Assembly: GCF_050434925.1 (NCBI RefSeq)
Contig: NZ_JBNDJK010000001.1
Coordinates: 5,146,001-5,210,000 of the forward strand
Direction: 5' to 3'
DNA: 64,000 nt
DNA from: Inquilinus ginsengisoli_B
GTDB taxonomy: Bacteria; Pseudomonadota; Alphaproteobacteria; DSM-16000; Inquilinaceae
Both the position numbers and the translations under genes were made by a program. Below are positions 51,431-59,569 of the stretch, one piece after another. The notes beneath the pieces were generated by a model. The model saw only the letters and a list, made by a program, of their open reading frames with translations, did no database searches and was not told the origin of the DNA. Each line of letters begins with the position of its first letter. Within the stretch, counting starts at the first letter, position 1.

Positions 51431-52453
51431 CTAAAGGCTGTCCCGCTCCACCAGGGCAATGTCGAACAGCCGACCCTGGATCGGATGGTCGGCATCGGCC
51501 AGGCGGGCAGCGATCTGGTCGATGGCGTGGCGCACCATCTCCGCCATCGGCTGGCGAATCGTGGTCAGGCGGTAGCTCGGCCAGGCGGCGAGTGGCATGT
51601 CGTCGAAGCCGACGATGCCGATCTCCTGCGGCACGGCGAGACCGCGCTCGCGACAGGCGTCGAAGGCGCCGAGCGCCAGGATGTCGTCGCCGCAGAACAC
51701 CGCCTGCGGCCGGTGCCGGTCGAGCAAAGCGTGCATGCCGCGGCGGCCATGCTCATGCGAATAGTCGCCGGCGAACTCCACGGCCATCGGCTGCAGCCCC
51801 GCCGCTTCCAGCCCACTCGAAAAACCCGCGGCGCGGTCGATCGACGACGAATCGGTCCCGGCTCCGCCCAGAAAGGCCAGCTTCCGCAGGCCGCGCGCCA
51901 GCATCGCTTCGGCGACCATGCGCCCGCCGGCGACATTGTCGACCGTCACCGTCGGTACCGCCGCCTCCGCCCGGCCGAACACATGCACCACCGGCAGCCC
52001 GGCGCGAGCGCAGGACTCGGCAAAGCCCGCGGGCGGCGCAGAGGTGGCGATCAGCACCGCGTCGACGCTGTATTGCAGCATCATGTCGAGGGCGGAGTCG
52101 GCGCCGCCATCCTCCGACAGGTTGGCGATCAGCGGCCGTAGCCCGCGGCGCTGCAGCTCCCGCGTGAACAGGTCGAACACGTCCATGAAGGCAGGGTTGG
52201 CGAAATGGCTCGAGACCAAGCCGACCAGCTCGGTTCGGCCGGTCATCAGGCTGCGCGCGAGCTGGTTGGGGCGGTAGCCCAGCGCCTCCGCCGCCGCCAG
52301 GACGCGGGCCCGCATCCGGGACGAGACGCTGGCATCCTTGGTGAAGGTGCGTGAGACGGCGGAGATCGACACGCCGGCGGCTTCCGCGACCTGCTGCGCC
52401 GTGGCCCGCTCGGCGCCGCCGGCCCGATTCCGGCTGCTGCCGGAGCGCCTCAC
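51431..52453 (-). CDS. LacI/GalR-family transcriptional regulator
   Basis: A 340-residue regulator starting with GTG at 52453. The N-terminal helix-turn-helix and hinge read ATAQQVAEAAGVSISAVSRTFTKDASVSSRMRARVLAAAEALGYRPNQLARSL. The periplasmic-binding-protein-like effector domain follows (TELVGLVSSHFANPAFMDVFDLFTREL, ATSAPPAGFAESC, VTVDNVAGGRMVAEAML, VFCGDDILALGAFDA, IGIVGFDDMPLAAW). It probably represses the divergent oxygenase/oxidoreductase pair through the 16-bp palindrome at 48467. The effector is unknown. It lies 36 bp upstream of lexA's 3' end. Confidence 0.93.
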   Translation of the reverse strand: MRRSGSSRNRAGGAERATAQQVAEAAGVSISAVSRTFTKDASVSSRMRARVLAAAEALGYRPNQLARSLMTGRTELVGLVSSHFANPAFMDVFDLFTRELQRRGLRPLIANLSEDGGADSALDMMLQYSVDAVLIATSAPPAGFAESCARAGLPVVHVFGRAEAAVPTVTVDNVAGGRMVAEAMLARGLRKLAFLGGAGTDSSSIDRAAGFSSGLEAAGLQPMAVEFAGDYSHEHGRRGMHALLDRHRPQAVFCGDDILALGAFDACRERGLAVPQEIGIVGFDDMPLAAWPSYRLTTIRQPMAEMVRHAIDQIAARLADADHPIQGRLFDIALVERDSL

Positions 52454-52489
52454 GCGGTCACGATCCGCCCGAGGATGGGCGCTGGAGCC

Positions 52490-53218
52490 TTACGAATAGG
52501 TCCGCAGCAGCCCGATCAGGCGGCCCTGGATGCGGACGCGGTCGGTGGGCAGGTAGCGCGTCTCATAGGCCGGGTTGGCAGCCTCCAGCCCGATCGAGGC
52601 GCCCTTCTTGCGCAGCCGCTTCAGCGTCACCTCGTTGTCGTCGACCAGGGCGACGACGATGACGCCGGGATCGGCCGCGTCGCAGCGCTTGATGATGACG
52701 GTGTCGCCGTCCAGGATACCGGCCTCGACCATGCTGTCGCCGGCGACCTCCAGGGCGTAGTGCTCGCCGGGGCCGAGCAGCGAGGCCGGCACCTCGGCAT
52801 AGTTGGAATGGTCGCGCAGCGCCTCGATCGGCATGCCGGCGGCGATCCGGCCGTAGAGCGGCAGGCGGACGCCGAGCTCGGGGTTGCTGAGATCGGCGCG
52901 CTCCAGCTTGCGGCCGGGCAGGGCGGCGTCGGAGCGCACGGGCCGGAAGGGGACAACGTTGTCATCCTCGGCCGGCGACCCGGCCGGCGCGTCCGACTTC
53001 AGGCAATCCGGTAGCTTAAGCACCTCCAGTGCCCGGGCCCGATGCGGCAGCCGCCGAATAAAACCACGCTCCTCGAGCCCGGTGATCAGTCGATGGATGC
53101 CCGATTTCGACTTCAGGGCCAGCGCGTCCTTCATCTCGTCGAAGGAAGGACTGACGCCGTCCGCCTCCAGACGGCGGTGAACGAACAACAACAACTCCTG
53201 TTGCTTTCGCGTCAGCAA
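52490..53218 (-). CDS. lexA: SOS repressor LexA
   Basis: Represses DNA-damage genes and cleaves itself when RecA is activated. The 242 residues start with TTG at 53218, preceded by GGAGG, giving the family start (M)LTRKQQELLLFVHR; no ATG is better placed. The N-terminal winged helix contains DEMKDALALKSKSGIHRLITGLEERGFI. The cleavage site is A127-G128 (IAAGMP). The catalytic dyad is S162 (AGDSM) and K200 (VTLKR). At 242 residues it is longer than the E. coli protein owing to an extended linker (~70-115), usual in this class. It is co-oriented with moeA-moaC. Confidence 0.96.
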   Translation of the reverse strand: MLTRKQQELLLFVHRRLEADGVSPSFDEMKDALALKSKSGIHRLITGLEERGFIRRLPHRARALEVLKLPDCLKSDAPAGSPAEDDNVVPFRPVRSDAALPGRKLERADLSNPELGVRLPLYGRIAAGMPIEALRDHSNYAEVPASLLGPGEHYALEVAGDSMVEAGILDGDTVIIKRCDAADPGVIVVALVDDNEVTLKRLRKKGASIGLEAANPAYETRYLPTDRVRIQGRLIGLLRTYS

Positions 53219-53265
53219 GGCATCCTCCGTTGGCAGGGGCCGCGGCGCGGCCGAATCCCTAGAGA

Positions 53266-53281
53266 GAACATTAGGAGGAAC
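53266..53281 (-). promoter_or_regulatory. SOS-box-like element upstream of lexA
   Basis: On the minus strand the leader reads GTTC-N8-GTTC (53281 to 53266), about 48 bp before the TTG start. The classical alphaproteobacterial LexA site is GTTC-N7-GTTC, so the half-sites match but the spacing is one base longer. It is either a variant or a coincidence. Confidence 0.4.
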
Positions 53282-53348
53282 AAAACAAAAACACAAGCGC
53301 CTAACTGTGGCACCCCTGGTTCTTTACTTCCTTGTAACGATCGCCGGA

Positions 53349-54548
53349 TCAGATCCCGTCGCCGAACAGCACCGCCTCGACCGACTCGCCGAGCGCCGCG
53401 GCCGGCGCATGGGGCAGGCGGATCACCAGCCCGTCGGCCGCGGCCAGCAGCGACAGCATCGAGCTGTCCTGGGCCGGGAACGGAGTGGCGACATAACCGG
53501 AATCCGTCCGTTCGATCCGCGCCCGCAGGTAATCCTCGCGCCGGTCATTGGCCGGCAGGTCGCGGCCCAACATTGCAGTAACGCGATTCTCGGGCGCCTC
53601 GGCCCCCTGCAGGGCCCAGAGCGCCGGGCGCAGGAACAGCCAGCCGCAGACCATGGTCGAGACCGGGTTGCCGGGCAGGCCGAGCAGCGGCGTGTCGCCG
53701 AGCCGGCCGAAGATCAGCGGCTTGCCCGGTCGCATCGCGATCTTCCAGAAATCCAGTGCCAGCCCGCGCTCGCCCAGCACCGAACGGATCAGGTCGTGCT
53801 CGCCGACCGAGGCGCCGCCGGTGGTGACGATCAGGTCGGCACCATGGGCACCGGCGGCCAGCGCCGCCAGGGACTCGGCGTTGTCGCGGGCGATGCCGAG
53901 ATCGACTGGCTCGCCGCCGCAGCTGCGGATCAGGGCGCCCAGGGCATGGCTGTTGGAGCTGACGATCTGGCTCGGGCCAAGCGCCTCGCCCGGCAGCACG
54001 ATCTCGTCGCCGGTCGCCAGCACCGCCACGCGCGGCCGGCGGCGCACGCGCAGCCAGGGATGGTTGGCCGAGGCGGCAATGCCGATGTCGCGCGCGGTCA
54101 GGCGCCGGCCGGGCTGCAGCAGCACGTCGCCGGCGCGGAAATCCAGCCCGGCCTTGCGCACATGGCGGCGGGCAGCGACGCCCTCGCGCACCGTGACCCG
54201 GTCGCCATCGGCGTCGGTATCCTCCTGCAGCACCACGGCGTCGGCGCCGTCCGGCAGCGGCGCACCGGTGAAGATGCGGACGCATTGCCCTGGGCCGACC
54301 GTGCCCTCGAAACGGCCGCCGGCCGGGACCTCGCCGATCCGACGCAGTGTCGCCGGGACGGAAGCGAAATCGGCTGCCCGCACCGCCCAGCCATCCATGG
54401 CGGAGACGTCGAGCGGCGGCTGGGTCAACCGCGCCGCCACCGGCTCGGCCAGGATCCGCCCCAGCCCGGCGGGCAGGGGCACCGTCTCGGCTGGCAGGGC
54501 GGAGAAGGCGGCGAGGATGCGGGCGCGGGCCTCGGCGACCGGGATCAT
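53349..54548 (-). CDS. moeA: Molybdopterin molybdenumtransferase
   Basis: Inserts molybdate into adenylylated molybdopterin. The 399 residues include the MoeA N-terminal motif LTQPPLDVSAMDGWAVRAAD, GECV-like GQCVRIFTGAPLPDGADAVV, and the LARDIGIAASANHPW-type MPT-binding region. GDEIVLPG and GDLIVTTGGASVGEHDLIRSVL mark the MoCF-BD domain, then PGKPLIFGRLGDTPLLGLPGNPVS. It overlaps moaC by four bases (ATGA at 54545-54548), so both are made together. It ends about 130 bp before lexA's start. Confidence 0.96.
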   Translation of the reverse strand: MIPVAEARARILAAFSALPAETVPLPAGLGRILAEPVAARLTQPPLDVSAMDGWAVRAADFASVPATLRRIGEVPAGGRFEGTVGPGQCVRIFTGAPLPDGADAVVLQEDTDADGDRVTVREGVAARRHVRKAGLDFRAGDVLLQPGRRLTARDIGIAASANHPWLRVRRRPRVAVLATGDEIVLPGEALGPSQIVSSNSHALGALIRSCGGEPVDLGIARDNAESLAALAAGAHGADLIVTTGGASVGEHDLIRSVLGERGLALDFWKIAMRPGKPLIFGRLGDTPLLGLPGNPVSTMVCGWLFLRPALWALQGAEAPENRVTAMLGRDLPANDRREDYLRARIERTDSGYVATPFPAQDSSMLSLLAAADGLVIRLPHAPAAALGESVEAVLFGDGI

Positions 54549-55027
54549 GGTGCGGCCTCGTAAGTGCCTGATCGCCCGCCGGATTTGTGCAGCAGCCGGA
54601 GGTCGGTCACGACCATGCCGCGGTCGACCGCCTTGCACATGTCGTACACGGTCAGGGCGGCGACCGAGGCGGCGGTCAGCGCCTCCATCTCCACTCCGGT
54701 GCGATGCGTGACCTTGACCGTGGCCTCGATCTCGACCCGGCTGTGCTCGGCGTCGCAGCGCAGCGCCAGCTCGACGCTGGACAGCGGCAGCGGGTGGCAC
54801 AGCGGGATCAGTTCGGATGTGCGCTTGGCGGCCATGATGCCGGCGATGCGGGCGATGCCCAGCACGTCGCCCTTGGCATGGCTACCGGAGGCGATCAGCG
54901 CCAGCGTCTCCGGCTTCATCTCGACCCGGCAGCCGGCTCGCGCCACCCGCACCGTCGCGTCCTTGTCGGAGACGTCGACCATGCGGGCCTGGCCGGCCGA
55001 GTCGAAATGGGTCAGCTCGCCGGTCAT
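54545..55027 (-). CDS. moaC: Cyclic pyranopterin monophosphate synthase
   Basis: Second enzyme of molybdopterin synthesis, making cPMP after MoaA. The 160 residues begin LTHFDSAGQARMVDVSDKDAT and show the family core KGDVLGIARIAGIMAAKRTSELIPLCHPLPL, with the catalytic Lys and His. VKVTHRTGVEMEALTAASVAALTVYDMCKAVDRGM follows. Its end overlaps the moeA start. moaA is not in the window. It lies 268 bp downstream of trpC, with an intergenic repeat between. Confidence 0.97.
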   Translation of the reverse strand: MTGELTHFDSAGQARMVDVSDKDATVRVARAGCRVEMKPETLALIASGSHAKGDVLGIARIAGIMAAKRTSELIPLCHPLPLSSVELALRCDAEHSRVEIEATVKVTHRTGVEMEALTAASVAALTVYDMCKAVDRGMVVTDLRLLHKSGGRSGTYEAAP

Positions 55028-55086
55028 GCCGCTTCCCTCTGGAAAAGTTCGGCCAAAGCCCAGCCGAGCGGCAACTTATCCTTGTC

Positions 55087-55249
55087 CCCCCTCCCCTTGC
55101 GGGAGGGGGGTAGGGGGAGGGGTCTGCGCGCGTCCGCGCGCGAATGCGTAAAGGGACCGGCCTGCCGTCGAGGCTGACTTGTCGTAGTCGAGGCCGAGCC
55201 TGGCCGAGAGAACCCCCTCCCCCTAACCCTCTCCCGCAAGGGGAGGGGG
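55087..55249. repeat. Palindromic intergenic repeat, copy 4 of the CTCTCCC family
   Basis: Paired ends: CCCCCCTCCCCTTGCGGGAGGGGGGTAGGGGGAGGGG on the left and CCCCTCCCCCTAACCCTCTCCCGCAAGGGGAGGGGGG on the right are largely reverse complements, bracketing ~90 bp. Inside, GCGCGCGTCCGCGCGC is a short palindrome. It occupies most of the trpC-moaC gap, where I see no gene. Confidence 0.7.
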
Positions 55250-55295
55250 GACTCATTTGTACTGCTGCGATCTGTAGGAAAGGGTGTCGATCCGA

Positions 55296-56108
55296 TCATG
55301 CCGCGCTCGACCTTTCGGCGCGCGTCAGCAGCGCGCGGGTGGCGGCGGCGACGTCGGCGTGGCGCATCAGGCTTTCGCCGATCAGGAAGGTGGTGGCGCC
55401 GGCGCGGGCCATCCGGGCCAGGTCGGCCGGGACGGACAGGCCGCTCTCCGCCACCAGCAGCCGGTCGCCCGGCACCTGGGCCGCCAGCGCCTCGGTGGTG
55501 GCGAGGTCGACCTGCAAAGTCTTCAGGTTGCGGTTGTTGATGCCGAGCAGGGGCGAGCGCAGCGTCAGGGCCCGGTCCAGCTCGGCCGCGTCATGCACCT
55601 CGACCAGCACGTCCATGCCGGCGTCGGTCGCCGTCTGCTCCAGCTCGCGGGCGGTGGCGTCGTCCAGCGCCGCCATGATCAGCAGGATGCAGTCGGCGCC
55701 CAGCGCCCGGGCCTCGGCGACCTGGTAGGGGTCGACCATGAAGTCCTTGCGCAGCACCGGCAGCTCGACGGCGTTGCGGGCGGCGGTCAGGTACTCGTCG
55801 GCGCCCTGGAAATACGGCACGTCGGTCAGCACCGACAGGCAGCTGGCGCCGCCGTCGCGATAGGCGCGGGCGAGGGACGGCGGGTCGAAGTCCGGGCGGA
55901 TCAGCCCCTTCGACGGCGAGGCCTTCTTGATCTCGGCGATCAGGCCGTAGCGGCCTTCCGCCTGCGCCCGGCGCAGCGCCGCGACGAAGCCGCGCGGCGG
56001 CGCGGCCCGGTTGGCCAGCCGGCTGATCTCGGCCGGCGGCACCGCCGCCTTGCGGGCTTCGATGTGCCGGCGCTTGTCGGCGACGATGCGGGTGAGGGTG
56101 TCGCTCAT
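55296..56108 (-). CDS. trpC: Indole-3-glycerol-phosphate synthase
   Basis: Closes the indole ring in tryptophan synthesis; TIM barrel, 270 residues. Diagnostic parts are LIAEIKKASPSKGLIRPDFDP with the catalytic Lys, SCLSVLTDVPYFQG, LPVLRKDFMVDPYQV, and the acid-rich LVEVHDAAELDRAL. LLGINNRNLKTLQVDLATTEAL and LVAESGLS complete the active site. The ATG at 56108 overlaps the trpD stop by four bases; the longer frame to 56699 is antisense noise over trpD. The trpE-G-D-C order with trpC last is the usual alphaproteobacterial form. Confidence 0.97.
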   Translation of the reverse strand: MSDTLTRIVADKRRHIEARKAAVPPAEISRLANRAAPPRGFVAALRRAQAEGRYGLIAEIKKASPSKGLIRPDFDPPSLARAYRDGGASCLSVLTDVPYFQGADEYLTAARNAVELPVLRKDFMVDPYQVAEARALGADCILLIMAALDDATARELEQTATDAGMDVLVEVHDAAELDRALTLRSPLLGINNRNLKTLQVDLATTEALAAQVPGDRLLVAESGLSVPADLARMARAGATTFLIGESLMRHADVAAATRALLTRAERSSAA

Positions 56109-57130
56109 GCCGTTCCCTGGCTGGTGATCCGGGCCAGCCGCTCGAGGACATGGGCGGCCGAGCCGTCGTCGATGGTCCGGGCCGCGAGCGCGGCACCGTC
56201 GGTCAATGTAGCGACCCGGTCGGCGACGATGAAGCAGGCTGCGGCATTCAGCAGCACAATGTCGCGATAGGCGCCGTGCGTCCCGCCCAGCACCGCGCGC
56301 AGGGCGGCGGCGTTGGTGGCCGGATCGCCGCCCTTGAGATCCTCGGGCACGGCGCGGCGCAGCCCGGCATCCTCCGGCGTCACGGTCAGGCGCCGGATCT
56401 GGCCGCCGCGCAGCTCCGCCACCGCGGTCGGGCCGGTGGTGGTCATCTCGTCGAGGCCGTCGCTGCCATGCACCACCCAGGCGGTCTCGCTGCCCAGCTG
56501 GTTCAGCGCGTGGGCCACCGGCTCGATCCAGGCCTCGGCGAAGACGCCGAGCAGCTGGCGCTTGACCCCGGCCGGGTTGGCCAGGGGGCCGAGCAGGTTG
56601 AAGATGGTGCGGGTGCCCAGCTCCTGCCGCGCCGGGCCGACATGGCGCATGGCGCTGTGGTACAGCGGCGCGAACAGGAAGCCGATCTGGGCCTCCCACA
56701 GCGCCTCGCGCATCACCTCGGGCGGCGCCTCGACATTGACGCCGAGCTCGGTCAGCACATTGGCCGCGCCGGTCAGGCTGGAGGCGGCGCGGTTGCCGTG
56801 CTTGGCCACCGGCACCCCGGCGCCGGCCAGCACGAAGGAGACCGCGGTCGAGACGTTGAACGAGCCGGAATTGTCGCCGCCGGTGCCGCAGCAGTCGATG
56901 GCGCCGTCCGGCGCGTCGATGGTCACCGCCTTGTCGCGCATCACCCGGGCGGCGGCGGCGATTTCCTCCGGCGTCTCGCCGCGGACCCGCAGCGCCATCA
57001 GGAAGCCGCCGATCTGCGCCGGCGTCGCCTCGCCGGACATGATGATCTCGAAGGCGGCGCGGGCGGTGGCCGCGTCCAGCGGCTGGCCCAGCGCGGCCTT
57101 GGCGATGAAGGGTCGCATCTCGGTCGTCAT
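56105..57130 (-). CDS. trpD: Anthranilate phosphoribosyltransferase
   Basis: Transfers phosphoribose to anthranilate. The 341 residues carry GEATPAQIGGFLMALRVRGET, the PRPP-binding loop DCCGTGGDNSGSFNVST and the conserved AKHGNRAASSLTGAANVLTELGV. PLYHSAMRHVGPARQELGTRTIFNLLGPLANPA follows, as does the active-site Asp/Glu pair in the C-terminal part (GLDEMT). It overlaps trpC and trpG by four bases each, so translation of the three is coupled. Confidence 0.98.
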   Translation of the reverse strand: MTTEMRPFIAKAALGQPLDAATARAAFEIIMSGEATPAQIGGFLMALRVRGETPEEIAAAARVMRDKAVTIDAPDGAIDCCGTGGDNSGSFNVSTAVSFVLAGAGVPVAKHGNRAASSLTGAANVLTELGVNVEAPPEVMREALWEAQIGFLFAPLYHSAMRHVGPARQELGTRTIFNLLGPLANPAGVKRQLLGVFAEAWIEPVAHALNQLGSETAWVVHGSDGLDEMTTTGPTAVAELRGGQIRRLTVTPEDAGLRRAVPEDLKGGDPATNAAALRAVLGGTHGAYRDIVLLNAAACFIVADRVATLTDGAALAARTIDDGSAAHVLERLARITSQGTA

Positions 57131-57711
57131 GCCGCGTTCCGCCGCTCGGCGATGGCCAGGAAGTTCTGCAGGATCTTGTGTCCGAACTGCGAGGCGATGC
57201 TTTCCGGATGGAACTGCACGCCGTGGATCGGCAGGGTCCTGTGCCGCAGCGCCATGATCACCCCGTCGGCGGTCCAGGCCGTCGCCTCCAGGCTGTCCGG
57301 CATGGTCTCGGGCGCGATGGTCAGCGAGTGGTAGCGCGTGGCCTCGAAATTGTCCGGCAGGCCGGCCAGCACACCGCCGCCATGATGGTGCACCGGGCTG
57401 ATCTTGCCGTGCATCGGCTCCGGCGCCCGGACGATCCGGCCTCCGAAGACCTGGCCGATCGCCTGGTGGCCCAGGCAGACGCCGAACACCGGCACCCGGC
57501 CGGCGGCGGCCCGGATCAGGTCCATGCAGATGCCGGCCTTGTCGGGGTCGCAGGGGCCGGGCGAGAGGACGATGCCGTCGGGCCGCAGCGCCAGCGCCTC
57601 GTCGACCGTCAGCGCGTCGTTGCGGCGGACCTCGGTGTCGGCCCCGAGCTCGCCGAGGTAATGCACCAGGTTGTAGGTGAAGCTGTCGTAGTTATCGATC
57701 AGCAGAAGCAT
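57127..57711 (-). CDS. trpG: Anthranilate synthase glutamine amidotransferase component
   Basis: Supplies ammonia from glutamine to TrpE. The 194-residue class I amidotransferase shows NYDSFTYNLVHYLGELGA, IVLSPGPCDPDKAG, and the nucleophile C79 in FGVCLGHQAIGQVFGG. The catalytic His-x-Glu is in IHGVQFHPESIASQFG. It is a separate polypeptide, not fused to TrpE. The 91 bp between the trpE stop and this gene contain no ORF. A GGGCAACCTCC motif just before the ATG provides a modest ribosome site. It overlaps trpD by four bases. Confidence 0.98.
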   Translation of the reverse strand: MLLLIDNYDSFTYNLVHYLGELGADTEVRRNDALTVDEALALRPDGIVLSPGPCDPDKAGICMDLIRAAAGRVPVFGVCLGHQAIGQVFGGRIVRAPEPMHGKISPVHHHGGGVLAGLPDNFEATRYHSLTIAPETMPDSLEATAWTADGVIMALRHRTLPIHGVQFHPESIASQFGHKILQNFLAIAERRNAA

Positions 57712-57802
57712 GGAGGTTGCCCTTTCGAGGCAAGGGAATGGAGAGGAGCGGCGGTTATCCGGCCGGCCTCACCATCGATGCTGCTGCGAAGGGATACGGA
57801 TT

Positions 57803-59341
57803 CTAGACATGACCCATGGGCCGGTTGCCGTTGCGCGGCCGGTTGGCGAAGCGTACCGCATCTTCGGCGGCGCGCACCAGCGCCCGCGCCTTGTTGCGGG
57901 TCTCCTGGTACTCGCCCTCCGGGCTGCTGTCGGCGACGACGCCGCCGCCGGCCTGGATGTAGAGCGTGTCGTCCTTCACCACCGCGGTGCGCAGGGCGAT
58001 GCAGGTGTCCATGTCGCCATTGGCGCCGAAATAGCCCATCGCCCCGGCATAGATGCCGCGCCGCGCCACCTCCAGCTCCTCGATGATCTCCATCGCCCGC
58101 ACCTTCGGCGCGCCGCTGGTGGTGCCGGCCGGGAAGCCGGCGGCCAGCGCCGCCACCGCGTCCTTGTCCGGGGTGATCCGGCCGACGACGTTGGAGACGA
58201 TGTGCATGACGTGGGAGTAGCGCTCGACGATGAAGCGGTCGGTCACCTTGACCGAGCCGATCTGCGCCACCCGGCCGACATCGTTGCGGCCGAGGTCCAG
58301 CAGCATCAGATGCTCGGCCCGCTCCTTCGGGTCGGCCAGCAGGTCCTGCTCCAGCGCCACATCCTCCTCCGGCGTGGCGCCGCGCGGGCGGGTGCCGGCG
58401 ATCGGCCGGATGGTGACCTCGCCGTCGCGCAGCCGCACCAGGATCTCCGGGCTCGACCCGACGATGGCGAAGTCGCGGAAGTTCTGGAACACCAGGAAGG
58501 GCGACGGGTTCAGCCGCCGCAGCGCCCGGTACAGGGCGAAGGGCGGCAGGGTGAAGGGCAGGGAGAAGCGCTGCGACAGCACCACCTGGAAGATGTCGCC
58601 GGCGCGGATGTACTCCTTCGCCCGCTCGACCGCCGCGTGATACTCCTCCCGCGTCATGTTCGAGCTCGGCTCGGGCAAGGCGGGCAGGGTGCCCTCGGCC
58701 GCCGCCTCGCGGTGCGGCAGGCTGGATTCGAAGCGGGCGACCACGTCCGACAGCCGCTCGCACGCCGCCTCATGCGCCTTTTCCGCCGTCACCGCCGGGT
58801 CGGGAAACACCGGGGTGACGATGGTGACGACGTCGGCGATGGTGTCGAAGACGCAGACGATGGTCGGCCGCATCATGATCGAATCCGGCACGCCCAGCGT
58901 GTCCGGATTGGTGTCGGGCAGCGTCTCCATCTGCCGGACCATGTCATAGCCGAGATAGCCGAACAGCCCGGCGGCCAGCGGCGGGAAGCCGCGCGGCAGG
59001 TCGATGCGCGATTCCGCGATCAGCCCGCGCAGGCTGTCCAGCGGCGCCTGAGCCACCGGCTCGAAGGTGTCGAGGTCGGCGAGCGCGCGGCGGTTGATCT
59101 CGACCGCGTCGCCGCGGCAGCGCCAGATCAGGTCGGGGCGCAGCCCGATGGCGCTGTAGCGGCCGCGGATGGCGCCGCCTTCGACCGATTCGAGCAGGAA
59201 GGAATAGGGCTCGTCCCCGGCCAGCTTGAGCATGGCCGAGACCGGGGTGTCGAGGTCGGAGACGAGGCGGGTCCAGACGACCTGCGGTTTGCCGGCGCGG
59301 TAGGTGTCGGCGAAGGCGTCAAAAGCCGTGGAATCCGGCAT
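57803..59341 (-). CDS. trpE: Anthranilate synthase component I
   Basis: Converts chorismate to anthranilate, the first committed step of tryptophan synthesis. The 512 residues show the feedback-inhibitor motif LLESVEGG (49-56), SNMTREEYHAAVERAKEYIRAGDIFQVVLSQRF and SPFLVFQNFRDFAIVGSSPEILV. The catalytic C-terminal region has RPIAGTRPRGATPEEDVALEQDLLADPKERAEHLMLLDLGRND, HIVSNVVGRI and GTTSGAPKVRAMEIIEELE. The LLES motif suggests inhibition by tryptophan. The ATG at 59341 is taken as start; 59374 is also possible. I see no Trp-rich leader peptide upstream. Confidence 0.96.
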   Translation of the reverse strand: MPDSTAFDAFADTYRAGKPQVVWTRLVSDLDTPVSAMLKLAGDEPYSFLLESVEGGAIRGRYSAIGLRPDLIWRCRGDAVEINRRALADLDTFEPVAQAPLDSLRGLIAESRIDLPRGFPPLAAGLFGYLGYDMVRQMETLPDTNPDTLGVPDSIMMRPTIVCVFDTIADVVTIVTPVFPDPAVTAEKAHEAACERLSDVVARFESSLPHREAAAEGTLPALPEPSSNMTREEYHAAVERAKEYIRAGDIFQVVLSQRFSLPFTLPPFALYRALRRLNPSPFLVFQNFRDFAIVGSSPEILVRLRDGEVTIRPIAGTRPRGATPEEDVALEQDLLADPKERAEHLMLLDLGRNDVGRVAQIGSVKVTDRFIVERYSHVMHIVSNVVGRITPDKDAVAALAAGFPAGTTSGAPKVRAMEIIEELEVARRGIYAGAMGYFGANGDMDTCIALRTAVVKDDTLYIQAGGGVVADSSPEGEYQETRNKARALVRAAEDAVRFANRPRNGNRPMGHV

Positions 59342-59410
59342 GGCGGTGACCTGCGTGATGGTGCGTGGGCGCATGGTGGAAGTGATGGCCGCCGATGCGG
59401 CGCCATCGCT

Positions 59411-59538
59411 CCCCCTCACCCTCCCGGCCCAAGCGGGCCGGGCCCCTCCCTCTCCCCAAGGAGAGGGGAGCGGCGTGCCATCCCTTCAACTCTCCCTGGG
59501 GAGAGGTCGAAATCGCGCAGCGATTTCGGGTGAGAGGG
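59411..59538. repeat. Mosaic palindromic intergenic repeat, copy 2 (inverted relative to copy 1)
   Basis: Same modules as 6704-6834 in the opposite order: CCCCTCACCC, then CCCGGCC/GGCCGGG, CCCTCTCCCC/GGGGAGAGG and GAAATCGCGCAGCGATTTC, ending GGGTGAGAGGG. It lies between the ppiD-type gene and trpE, upstream of trpE, and probably forms alternative RNA hairpins in the trpE leader. Confidence 0.75.
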
Positions 59539-59569
59539 AACCGCTCCGTCGCGGGGGCAACCATCGACA

